Assembly: GCA_003353825.1 (NCBI GenBank)
Contig: PIVW01000228.1
Location: forward strand, 1 to 8,900
DNA from: Chloroflexota bacterium
Lineage (GTDB): Bacteria; Chloroflexota; Anaerolineae; J102
DNA: 8,900 nt
Direction of reading: 5' to 3'
Shown: positions 1-6,270 of the stretch, in pieces
How positions within the stretch are numbered: position 1 is the stretch's first letter
Layout: each line of letters starts with the position of its first letter
The notes under the pieces: model-generated
Database searches by the model: none
What the model was told of the DNA's origin: nothing
The model's input: the letters and a program-made list of their open reading frames with translations, nothing else
Program-made: the position numbers and the translations under genes

Positions 1-309
1 GCCGGCATATCACCCGATTGGGACACGGCCACAGCTACATGGAGCCAGGCCCAATCGGGTAGTTCTTGGCAAACAGCCGGTGCTCAAGGGGCTCTCGATC
101 GCACTGATTCAGTGGATAGCAAGCTGGTCGATTATACAGATATCGGAACCTGGCTGCACTTCGACGTCACCGACCTGGTCTCGGCCGGCTACACCTCTTT
201 TATACTTTACGGCGAACATGAAGGTGTGAACAAAGCGATCTACTTCCCATCCAGTGAATACTGGGATGCTGGCAAACATGCCAAACCAGTCATAGTGTCA
301 TTTCGCTGA
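1..309 (+). CDS. DNRLRE (CBM96-like) domain protein, C-terminal part only
   Basis: The reading frame is open from base 1 and ends at tandem TGA TGA stops (307-312), giving 102 residues whose N-terminus lies outside the window. The segment matches the C-terminal half of the DNRLRE/CBM96-type jelly-roll domain: an 'ATATWSQA' strand, then 'SWQTAGAQGALDRT', then 'GTWLHFDVTDLV', then 'FILYGEH', and a final 'YFPSSEYWD...KPVIVSF' strand. This domain is known from secreted bacterial proteins, where it binds polysaccharide or acts as a structural surface module. The GTG at 112 is only an internal codon, because the domain signature starts well upstream of it. The domain ends at the stop, so it is the C-terminal module of a probably larger exported protein. 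The downstream neighbour is convergent with an 8-base gap. Domain assignment is firm; the full protein's role cannot be told. Confidence 0.8.
   Translation, partial: AGISPDWDTATATWSQAQSGSSWQTAGAQGALDRTDSVDSKLVDYTDIGTWLHFDVTDLVSAGYTSFILYGEHEGVNKAIYFPSSEYWDAGKHAKPVIVSFR
12..60. repeat. Inverted repeat with 11-base arms inside the DNRLRE gene
   Basis: ACCCGATTGGG at 12-22 is the exact reverse complement of CCCAATCGGGT at 50-60, separated by 27 bases. Both arms are coding. By rough estimate about 0.1 such repeats would be expected by chance in a window of this size, so it may be coincidental or may fold in the mRNA. Confidence 0.5.
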
Positions 310-317
310 TGAAAAAT

Positions 318-1904
318 TTACCAGGGGCAGCTATCATCCAAAACGCTAACGTGCTGTGACGCGTAAATCGCTACATACACATCTGTGTTCCATACGGCGA
401 TACCCTGCCCGCCATCGACCTCACCGATGGGCTGCATCGAGAGCGAGCTCAAGTGATCTTTTGTGGGCATATCGTATACATAAACGCTGTTGGTCTCTGC
501 GCTTACCACAAACAAATGTTGATTGAAGGGATTCAATGCCAAGCTGTAAGGTTTTCCGGACGTGGTAAATTCATCAACGATCTTCAAGCTAATTGTATCT
601 ATCACGACAATGCGGTTCTCACCCCAGTGGCTGACATAAAGCCGTTTGCTGGCGTCGTCGTAGTGGCTGCCGAATGGACCTTTGCCGGTTGGAATGTAGT
701 CTAACTCCGAGCCATTGTTATCCAGGACGCGTATACCGCTCGATTTACCACCATTGTGGAGTGGTACAAACACACGATCTGCCGCTGCACTCGGCAGGGT
801 CGGATTCTTGCCGACTGCTACTGTGGCGATGACTTGGTCATTGGCGCTGTCGATGATCGTGACACTATCACTATCAAAGTTAGCGACGAACACCCTTGAG
901 CTGTTGGCTGCAACACCAAAGGGCAACAGTCCTGCAGGCAGAGCGCCGAGTAGATCTTGCGGATCGGTTGCCTTGAATATACTTATGGCGTTACTGTCTC
1001 GATTGGCCATATAGACTTTGTCGTTACTAACCGCCACGCCATTGGCTCCGCTGCCATTCGAGTCTTTGCTTCTGAGTAGTGCCGGTAACGTGGGGTCTAT
1101 CACGGCCAGCCGTGCATTGCCATACATCGCTGTAAACACCCTGGTATCGGTACTCACCAGACCCTTGGGCGCATCACCCAGGTTGATGTTCGATTTCCAA
1201 TAGGGCAGGCAAGGTGTAGATGTTTTAGTAGGCGTTATCGTAGCCGTCGGCGTATTCGTGGAACTTGGTGTTGGCGTGGGCGTCTGTGTTGGAGTTGGTG
1301 TTGGCGTGAATGTGACTGTAGGTGTGAGTGTTTTTGGATATTCGTATACGACTGTGATTAGAGGTAAGTAGAGGGGATGGGTTTGTACGGCGATGTCATA
1401 CGCTAAACAGCTGCCCAACACGTCGAAATCCTTTACTTTGACATAAAAGGTGCCAGTTGCTCCCGCCTGCCACACAATTCGAGACGCCAGCCCCCGTCCC
1501 GGATCGTCATCATTCTCCGCCAGAAGAGTAGACCCATCCTGATCGAGTAGATAGAGAATGGTATCTGTCGAATTACCAAGATTGAGGGTCCATATATTGA
1601 AAACTTGGCCCTGCACTGCCGCGAACTTCAGATGATCGATATCTGCTGCCGGTTCGAAGTTATGAGTTTGAGGTACACCATTGGTATTGATCTGCTTCGC
1701 CGACGGGACATCATTATCTGGTTCATAACTGTCTGGTGTACAAGCTGTTGTCCACTCTGGGATGCCAACATGGTCTGCCGAGCCTGCCCTTCCCTTCAAG
1801 GGCTGGTCAGGTGCTGTTGCCAGTGTCTGCGTATTCGACAAAACAAACGCAGTGAGCACGGCCGCCACCACCAGGAAGAATATCGATTTCAGTGCCTTTT
1901 TCAT
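318..1904 (-). CDS. Secreted PPC-domain / Thr-Pro linker / seven-bladed YVTN beta-propeller protein
   Basis: This 528-residue exported protein starts with MKKALKS, a hydrophobic core (about 8-22) and a likely signal-peptidase site near residue 31. Residues about 58-173 form a bacterial pre-peptidase C-terminal (PPC) domain, with 'DSYEPDND', 'DTILYLLDQDGSTLLAENDD' and 'GTFYVKV'. Residues 191-231 are a Thr/Pro-rich linker. Residues about 235-528 form a propeller with seven repeats of the 'VFVANxDSxSVxIID' type, starting near 256, 297, 338, 378, 422, 464 and 509 (40-45 residue spacing). The only four cysteines bracket the two folds (C55/C166 and C232/C526), suggesting disulfides outside the cell. 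The ATG at 1904 is backed by AAGGAG five bases upstream. YVTN propellers usually mediate binding rather than catalysis; the ligand is unknown. There is no sortase motif or C-terminal membrane segment. Confidence 0.85.
   Translation of the reverse strand: MKKALKSIFFLVVAAVLTAFVLSNTQTLATAPDQPLKGRAGSADHVGIPEWTTACTPDSYEPDNDVPSAKQINTNGVPQTHNFEPAADIDHLKFAAVQGQVFNIWTLNLGNSTDTILYLLDQDGSTLLAENDDDPGRGLASRIVWQAGATGTFYVKVKDFDVLGSCLAYDIAVQTHPLYLPLITVVYEYPKTLTPTVTFTPTPTPTQTPTPTPSSTNTPTATITPTKTSTPCLPYWKSNINLGDAPKGLVSTDTRVFTAMYGNARLAVIDPTLPALLRSKDSNGSGANGVAVSNDKVYMANRDSNAISIFKATDPQDLLGALPAGLLPFGVAANSSRVFVANFDSDSVTIIDSANDQVIATVAVGKNPTLPSAAADRVFVPLHNGGKSSGIRVLDNNGSELDYIPTGKGPFGSHYDDASKRLYVSHWGENRIVVIDTISLKIVDEFTTSGKPYSLALNPFNQHLFVVSAETNSVYVYDMPTKDHLSSLSMQPIGEVDGGQGIAVWNTDVYVAIYASQHVSVLDDSCPW
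1215..1334 (-). repeat. Low-complexity tract coding for the Thr-Pro linker
   Basis: On the minus strand this tract codes for residues 191-230 of the propeller protein, nearly all Thr and Pro in TPTP-like runs with some Ser, Val, Gln, Asn and Lys. On the plus strand it appears as degenerate GGYGTx repeats. Such linkers are common in exported Chloroflexota proteins, are probably extended, and tend to vary in length between strains. Confidence 0.75.
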
Positions 1905-1909
1905 AAATT

Positions 1910-1915
1910 CTCCTT
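1910..1915 (-). promoter_or_regulatory. Ribosome binding site of the propeller gene
   Basis: The minus strand reads AAGGAG followed by five bases (AATTT) and then ATG at 1904. It is a near-ideal Shine-Dalgarno sequence and fixes the start codon just ahead of the signal peptide. Confidence 0.8.
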
Positions 1916-1978
1916 ATCCACAATATTTTGCTGCGTTTCAGTCAACCTACTGCACGGTCCTCCATCAAGGCGCCCACT

Positions 1979-2007
1979 TGGATACGACAAATAGCGACAC
2001 ATTGCAA
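1979..2007 (-). promoter_or_regulatory. Possible promoter of the propeller gene
   Basis: The minus strand holds TTGCAA (2007-2002), a 17-base spacer, then TATCCA (1984-1979). This is a 4/6 match to the -35 and only 3/6 to the -10 of a housekeeping promoter. It lies in the 159-base gap between coaBC and the propeller gene and would give a leader of roughly 65-70 bases. The -35 shares TTGCAAAGAC (plus strand) with the coaX promoter. The weak -10 keeps confidence low. The same gap holds no convincing intrinsic terminator for coaBC. Confidence 0.25.
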
Positions 2008-2063
2008 AGACCCTGCCGACACGGGTGATGACGCAAATCACATCAAGGAATTACGTTGGTTCA

Positions 2064-3329
2064 TCAAGAAGGGATAACACTGCCGATTCCTGGAGACCAG
2101 CCGATGCTTTGTGCTCCCAACAGACCGCGAATACGATGCAGGATATTAAAAGCTACCTCTTCTTTGTCCATAAGTGGCAGTGATTCAACTGCGCCATCTC
2201 GGGTGAGAATGTGAACCCGGTTCGTATCTACGCCGAATCCGGCATCAGTTGCAGTTACATCGTTAAGAATAATCATCTCCAGGTTTTTGTTCTTCATTTT
2301 GCGAGTTGCGTTTTGTAGTAGATCAGAGGTCTCGGCCGCAAAGCCAACCACAATCCGGGGCATACCGATAGCCGACCGCCGCTCTCCAACAGCCTTGAGA
2401 ACATCTGGCGTTCTTTCTAGCTCAATGCCCGTACCGCTCTCTTTTTTCAATTTCGTATCATGCGTCGTGAGCGGTCGAAAATCTGCGATGGCGGCAGCAC
2501 TTATCAGGATATCAGTTTCGGGTAACAGATCGAGCGTTTGGCGGAGCATATCCTCAGCTCGAATGGCTTCGATAGCATTAACGCCCATCGGTGGCGATAC
2601 GGCCATAGCCCCATAGATGAGATTAACATGGGCGCCTTGATCTCTGGCTACGCGCGCAAGAGCCACACCCATCTTGCCACTGGCTCTGTTGCCCATAAAG
2701 CGCACAGGATCCACCCATTCGCGTGTACCTCCAGCCGTTATCGTAATCCGTATACCTGATAAAGGCCCGCTGCGCCCCAGTATCATACGCGCCTGCTCGA
2801 CGATCTGGTCCGGTTCCGTCATACGCCCTACACCTGAGGCGCCGGAAGCCAACCTGCCTGGTTCAGGTCCTACCACCGTTACACCCCAATCCACTAATTT
2901 TTGTAAGTTGGATTGGGTGGCAGGGTGTTCCCACATATGCGACTCCATGGCAGGGGCGATGAGCATCGGGCATTGAAGGCTGAGAGCTGTAGCGACCAGG
3001 GGCCCGTCAGCCATGCCGTGTGCTAAACGTGCCAAAGTATGGGCTGTCAGTGGGGCGATGATAAACAGATCTGCCTCTTTAGCCAGCGCCACATGGCCGA
3101 TCTCTTCACCGCCATACAGTTGCCAGAGGTCACAGGCCGGCTCGTGGCCACTTACTGCACCGAATGTCAATGGTGTTACGAACTTCTGTGCTGAATTTGT
3201 CATCAGCGCCTGCACATCAGCACCAGATTGAACCAACTGCGAGCAGATGTCTACGGCTTTATATGCGGCGATTCCACCGGTGATACCTAAAAGGATTTTT
3301 TTATCAGATAGAATGTTAACACTATTCAC
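2064..3329 (-). CDS. coaBC: Bifunctional phosphopantothenoylcysteine decarboxylase / phosphopantothenate-cysteine ligase
   Basis: CoaBC makes 4'-phosphopantetheine from 4'-phosphopantothenate and cysteine: the CoaB half ligates cysteine using CTP and the CoaC flavoprotein half decarboxylates the product. At 421 residues it has the family's usual length. The CoaC half (about 8-185) shows 'GITGGIAAYK' (15-24), the catalytic-type His79 in 'IGHV', 'APLTAHTLARLAHG', 'APAMESHMW' (125-133) and 'ASGASGVGRM' (161-170). The CoaB half (about 192-400) shows 'ITAGGTREWVDPVRFMGNRA', 'AAAIADFRP', 'KLKKE', 'VGFAAET' and 'GFGVDTNRVHIL'. The Asn and Cys known as important in E. coli Dfp are here Glu129 and Ser162. 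The start is GTG, overlapping the coaX stop as GTGA, with GAGGTG five bases before it. The gene ends with tandem TGA TGA. It is translationally coupled to coaX. Confidence 0.93.
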   Translation of the reverse strand: MNSVNILSDKKILLGITGGIAAYKAVDICSQLVQSGADVQALMTNSAQKFVTPLTFGAVSGHEPACDLWQLYGGEEIGHVALAKEADLFIIAPLTAHTLARLAHGMADGPLVATALSLQCPMLIAPAMESHMWEHPATQSNLQKLVDWGVTVVGPEPGRLASGASGVGRMTEPDQIVEQARMILGRSGPLSGIRITITAGGTREWVDPVRFMGNRASGKMGVALARVARDQGAHVNLIYGAMAVSPPMGVNAIEAIRAEDMLRQTLDLLPETDILISAAAIADFRPLTTHDTKLKKESGTGIELERTPDVLKAVGERRSAIGMPRIVVGFAAETSDLLQNATRKMKNKNLEMIILNDVTATDAGFGVDTNRVHILTRDGAVESLPLMDKEEVAFNILHRIRGLLGAQSIGWSPGIGSVIPS

Positions 3330-4120
3330 TTTTTCACCTCGTTGCTATTTGTTTTGTTCCGTTCGTAAACCAATCTTAGGCCCTCTAACGTGAGCGAGGG
3401 ATTATAATAGTCTACCATCGCTGTAAGGGGGCGAATCACGCTTGCCAGCCCTCCAGTTGCCACCACAGGTACTTGCTTTTCGGGCAAGGTCTCTCGAATC
3501 CGGGTCAGCAAACCCTCGATCAAACTGATGTAGCCAAATACGATACCTGACTGCATAGCGCTGATGGTGTCATCACCGATCGCTGATGGGGGCGCCAAGA
3601 ACTCAATTTGCGGCAACAGTGATGTGCTCTGCACCAGTGCATCTGTGGTATTGTGAAGGCCTGGGGCAATCGCACCACCTACAAAGGCGCCGGAGCCATC
3701 CACAACATCGAATTTGGTAGCAGTGCCCATATCTAAGATGATACAAGGCGCCCCATACTCTTTACAAGCTGCGACGGCATTTAGCAGGCGGTCGACACCT
3801 ACCCGTTCTGGTTCCCGGACGTGGATGGGTAATCCCAACTCCAAGGCGACGCTCACTAACATGGGCTCGATCTTCAGCCAGCGCCGGCACCAAACAACGA
3901 GGTAACGAGTGATCTGTGGGACAACGGATGCAATGATGACCGCAGAGACTTCGGTTTCTAGTGTGATGCCACTGCTCTGCGCCAACGACTTGAAGATAGC
4001 TTGATATTCGTCTGAGCTGTGGCGCAAATCGGTGCTGATTCGCCACTGATGCTTGACTAGCTCGTCTGCGAAAAGACCCAGGACAATGTTGGTGTTACCT
4101 ACATCGATAGCTAGCAGCAT
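3326..4120 (-). CDS. coaX: Type III pantothenate kinase
   Basis: CoaX phosphorylates pantothenate, the first committed step of coenzyme A synthesis; type III enzymes usually need a monovalent cation and resist CoA feedback (family knowledge). From the ATG at 4120 the protein has 264 residues, the normal size. Visible ASKHA-fold motifs, numbered from that ATG, are 'LLAIDVGNTN' at the N-terminus, 'ASVVP' (about 64-68), 'GVDRL' with the likely catalytic Asp (110), 'DMGTATKFD' (130-138), 'GGAIAPG' (148-154), 'ATGGLA' and the C-terminal 'NPSLTLEGL'. In the 'GTATTFD'-type motif a Lys replaces the second Thr. A TTG at 4126 would add two residues, but the ATG fits the family start 'MLLAIDVGNTN' better. 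Neither start has a clear Shine-Dalgarno sequence. The stop overlaps the start of coaBC, so the pair forms one operon supplying 4'-phosphopantetheine. Confidence 0.93.
   Translation of the reverse strand: MLLAIDVGNTNIVLGLFADELVKHQWRISTDLRHSSDEYQAIFKSLAQSSGITLETEVSAVIIASVVPQITRYLVVWCRRWLKIEPMLVSVALELGLPIHVREPERVGVDRLLNAVAACKEYGAPCIILDMGTATKFDVVDGSGAFVGGAIAPGLHNTTDALVQSTSLLPQIEFLAPPSAIGDDTISAMQSGIVFGYISLIEGLLTRIRETLPEKQVPVVATGGLASVIRPLTAMVDYYNPSLTLEGLRLVYERNKTNSNEVKK
3335..3340 (-). promoter_or_regulatory. Ribosome binding site of coaBC inside the end of coaX
   Basis: The minus strand reads GAGGTG, five A's, then GTG at 3329. The site lies within the last codons of coaX and supports the GTG start and the GTGA stop-start overlap. 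Confidence 0.7.
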
Positions 4121-4178
4121 GGTCAATGGACGGGGGTGAGTGATTGCTTGGAAGTTAGTTTAGTCATTATTCCCTGAG

Positions 4179-4207
4179 ATTGTATCGAACGAACCTGTTC
4201 GTTGCAA
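4179..4207 (-). promoter_or_regulatory. Predicted housekeeping promoter of coaX-coaBC
   Basis: The minus strand carries TTGCAA (4207-4202; 4/6 to the -35 consensus), exactly 17 bases, then TACAAT (4184-4179; 5/6 to the -10 consensus). Transcription would start near 4172, giving a leader of about 50 bases before the ATG at 4120. It is the best promoter match I found by eye in the window. A perfect palindrome occupies most of its spacer. Confidence 0.55.
4188..4203. promoter_or_regulatory. Candidate operator: 16-base palindrome in the coaX promoter
   Basis: AACGAAC-CT-GTTCGTT is a perfect inverted repeat with seven-base arms and a two-base centre. It lies between the predicted -35 and -10 of the coaX promoter and just upstream of the plus-strand extended -10, where a bound dimer would block RNA polymerase. 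The two-base centre is too small for an RNA loop without opening the inner pair, so a DNA-binding site is likelier than a hairpin. The half sites CGAAC/GTTCG resemble Gram-positive LexA half sites, but the canonical box has a four-base centre. The regulator is unknown. Confidence 0.35.
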
Positions 4208-4214
4208 AGACTCG

Positions 4215-4223
4215 TGGTATCAT
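4215..4223 (+). promoter_or_regulatory. Possible extended -10 promoter for ygfZ
   Basis: TGGTATCAT reads as an extended -10 (TGn followed by TATCAT, 5/6 to consensus). No good -35 stands 16-18 bases upstream, which extended -10 promoters tolerate. Transcription would start near 4230, about 77 bases before the ygfZ ATG. Confidence 0.3.
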
Positions 4224-4306
4224 TGTGATGATTTCAGCGAACAGACCTCGAATTGCGACCCCTTTGCGATCCCTCGCCTGGGGTTGCCCATCTCAACAAG
4301 TGAGCT

Positions 4307-5299
4307 ATGCTTGTGCCAGTCATTACGATCGATACAATATCCGATTACCAAGCTGCCTTGGATGAGGCAGTTTTCTTTACCCACTCCGCTGCCGGCTATC
4401 TACGGATTGGGGGCAAGGATCGCCTTGATTTCTTGAACCGGCAGAGCAGCAATGACATCCACCTGTTGCGGGTAGGTCATTCTATCACGACAGTGCTAAC
4501 GAGCCCCACGGCCCGAATTCTCGATGTCCTGCAACTTGTCGACGAAGGCGACACCATTGCTGCCATCACACTGGCAGGAGCGCAAGATCAGACGGCTCAA
4601 TTCCTGCGGGGGAAGATCTTCTTCATGGATCAAGTTACAGTGGAAGATGTCAGTGGGCAGATAGTCCAGATCGAGTTGATTGGAGCTGACGCCAAGCAGA
4701 CTCTGGCAGCATTGGCTATGACATCTCCACCTCAACATGGAGGTGCAAGTTCGATTGTACGTTCCGGGTCAACTTTGCATGTATTGGGACAAATCCTCGG
4801 GCTGAGTCTGGGCTACCGCATGCTCTTGCCTGCCGATGCTGTACCTGCTCTAATGCAGGATCTGGCTGATGCAGGTGTGCAAGAGTTATCTCCGCAGGCA
4901 TTCGACATCTTGCGTGTCGAAGCTGGGTTGCCCGCGGCCAAACGTGAGCTGACAGAAGACTATAGCCCTTTAGAAGCACCGCTGCAGCAAGCGATATCCG
5001 AGACAAAGGGATGTTACACCGGACAAGAGATCATTGCCCGCCAAATTACCTATGACAAAGTAACCAAACATTTGGTCGGTCTTAGGCTGGATGAAGGGGT
5101 AGAGCTGGGAACCGCCCTCAGGGTTGAGGATAAACAGGTCGGCGTCATCACGTCATCAGTTCAATCCCCCCGCTATGGGGTAATTGGCCTGGCTTACGTC
5201 AAGCGCCCCTATCACGAACCGGGGACACTTTTGAGCTTTCAACGAAACTCTGAGACCGTCCAACGAGCAGTGGTGACGCCCCTACCTTTTGCCGACTGA
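4307..5299 (+). CDS. ygfZ: YgfZ/GcvT-like folate-binding protein (Fe-S cluster maintenance)
   Basis: This 330-residue protein belongs to the YgfZ branch of the aminomethyltransferase (GcvT) family. The deciding mark is the YgfZ signature 'KGCYTGQE' at 234-241 with Cys236, preceded by 'RVEAGLPA' and 'DYSPLEAPL' (about 203-225). The N-terminal part has 'YLRIGGKDRLDFLNRQSSNDI' split as the usual folate-binding start: 'LRIGGKDRLDFL' then 'NRQSSNDI'. In E. coli, YgfZ uses tetrahydrofolate to help assemble or repair Fe-S clusters in enzymes such as MiaB; it is not a glycine-cleavage T-protein. An in-frame TGA stands six bases before the ATG, so translation cannot begin earlier. The upstream AAGTGA is a poor ribosome binding site. 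The gene is divergent from coaX and is followed, after 112 bases, by lipM; lipoyl synthase is itself an Fe-S enzyme. Confidence 0.85.
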   Translation: MLVPVITIDTISDYQAALDEAVFFTHSAAGYLRIGGKDRLDFLNRQSSNDIHLLRVGHSITTVLTSPTARILDVLQLVDEGDTIAAITLAGAQDQTAQFLRGKIFFMDQVTVEDVSGQIVQIELIGADAKQTLAALAMTSPPQHGGASSIVRSGSTLHVLGQILGLSLGYRMLLPADAVPALMQDLADAGVQELSPQAFDILRVEAGLPAAKRELTEDYSPLEAPLQQAISETKGCYTGQEIIARQITYDKVTKHLVGLRLDEGVELGTALRVEDKQVGVITSSVQSPRYGVIGLAYVKRPYHEPGTLLSFQRNSETVQRAVVTPLPFAD

Positions 5300-5331
5300 G
5301 AGTCAGAATACGTTTCGGACCTGGCACGTGG

Positions 5332-5360
5332 TTGGCGATTTAGGAATCCAGTAGTAAACT
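5332..5360 (+). promoter_or_regulatory. Possible promoter upstream of lipM
   Basis: TTGGCG (5332-5337; 4/6), a 17-base spacer, and TAAACT (5355-5360; 4/6) stand in the 112-base gap between ygfZ and lipM. Transcription would begin near 5367. An imperfect hairpin (ACCCTAA 5375-5381 with TTGGGGT 5389-5395, one G-U pair) follows but has no U-tract. Both calls are by eye and modest. Confidence 0.3.
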
Positions 5361-5411
5361 TCTCGGCGGTCGTCACCCTAATCCGATATTGGGGTTTGAT
5401 CTCCCAGGCTT

Positions 5412-6266
5412 ATGACTTTGCATCAGCTCTTATCTCCAGATACCCCGCTTCCTCCGGCAACTTGGCGTCTGCTCATCTCCGAGCCGGCATCAGGTCCTTG
5501 GAATATGGCGGTAGATGAAGCAATTGCTACGATGAGTGGTCTGGGTAAAAGTCTACCGACCTTGCGCTTTTACCAGTGGAAGCCGGGAACCGTCTCGTTG
5601 GGGAGACACCAGCCTGCAGATGAGATCGACGGTGAGCGAATGCGACAGCATGAATATGGTATAGTTCGGCGTCAGACCGGGGGGAGGGCTATTTTGCATA
5701 TCGACGAACTGACTTATAGTATTGCCGGTCCCGGTAGCGAGGCAAGACTAAGCGGCGCAGTGCTCGATGCCTACAGCAAGATAAGCAGCGGCCTGCTGTT
5801 GGGTTTGCAGCGATTAGGTGTCAGCGCCATTAAAGCCCCCGGCGCAACCCGCAGCGGTAGCGATGTCAGTCCCGTTTGTTTTGAAGTACCCAGCGCTTAT
5901 GAGATATGCGTGCAAGGAAAGAAACTGATGGGGTCCGCCCAGAGCCGACGAGCTGGCTATGTGTTGCAGCATGGCTCCCTGCCCCTATTCGGCGATATCA
6001 CGCGTCTGGTTGATGTGCTAAGTGTTGTCGATGAATCCCAACGCCGGTCACTGCGCCAATTGTTAGCAGCGCGAGCCACCACGGTGTCAGATCAATTGCA
6101 GCGCCAGGTCACATTCTGGGAGGCTGCGACAGCCCTGATCGATGGCTTCAACACCGCGCTCAACCTGGATTTTGAACAGGGCGATCTTACACATGATGAG
6201 CTAGCTCTGATTGGCGAACTGCAAGCAACAAAGTATGCCGAATCAGCTTGGTTAGAGCGAGTGTGA
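5412..6266 (+). CDS. lipM: Octanoyltransferase LipM (biotin/lipoate A/B ligase family)
   Basis: LipM-type enzymes move octanoyl from acyl carrier protein to a lipoyl domain, notably GcvH, so that LipA can insert sulfur. The 284 residues have the B. subtilis LipM layout: 'WRLLISEPASGPWNMAVDEA' (18-37), 'LRFYQWKPGTVSLGRHQ' (51-67), 'VRRQTGGRAILH' (85-96) with 'ELTYS', then 'SPVCFEVPSAYEI' (153-165) with Cys156 at the acyl-thioester position of LipM, 'GKKLMGSAQSRR' (169-180) and 'LQHGSL'. The end 'ATKYAESAW' also matches LipM. The active-site Cys and the lack of the extra C-terminal domain of E. coli LplA argue against a lipoate ligase. An in-frame TGA at 5397 makes the ATG at 5412 the first possible start; its ribosome binding site is weak. 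ylxP follows after four bases. Confidence 0.85.
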   Translation: MTLHQLLSPDTPLPPATWRLLISEPASGPWNMAVDEAIATMSGLGKSLPTLRFYQWKPGTVSLGRHQPADEIDGERMRQHEYGIVRRQTGGRAILHIDELTYSIAGPGSEARLSGAVLDAYSKISSGLLLGLQRLGVSAIKAPGATRSGSDVSPVCFEVPSAYEICVQGKKLMGSAQSRRAGYVLQHGSLPLFGDITRLVDVLSVVDESQRRSLRQLLAARATTVSDQLQRQVTFWEAATALIDGFNTALNLDFEQGDLTHDELALIGELQATKYAESAWLERV

Positions 6267-6270
6267 TGCG

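Noticed and set aside
1230..1330. Tandem-repeat or CRISPR-like array on the plus strand
   Set aside because: The GT-rich repetition is degenerate and is fully explained by Thr-Pro codons of the propeller protein linker; there are no spaced identical repeats.
1605..2028. Plus-strand open frames of 88-129 codons across the start of the propeller gene
   Set aside because: They lie opposite the signal peptide and PPC coding sequence, have no ribosome binding site, and their translations are rich in Cys, Arg and low-complexity stretches with no domain pattern.
1990..2063. Terminator for coaBC
   Set aside because: Only short stems (for example TGATG/CATCA with a ten-base loop) are visible and none is followed by a U-tract on the minus strand.
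4187..4204. LexA (SOS) box in the coaX promoter
   Set aside because: The half sites CGAAC and GTTCG are present but the centre is two bases, not the four of the Gram-positive box, and neither flanking operon is a DNA-damage operon.
4307..5299. Glycine-cleavage T-protein (gcvT)
   Set aside because: The KGCYTGQE signature with Cys236 defines the YgfZ branch and is not found in true aminomethyltransferases; no other gcv genes are adjacent.
5412..6266. Lipoate-protein ligase A
   Set aside because: The Cys156 in SPVCFEVPS and the close match to LipM at both ends favour octanoyl transfer; the C-terminal accessory domain of LplA is missing.
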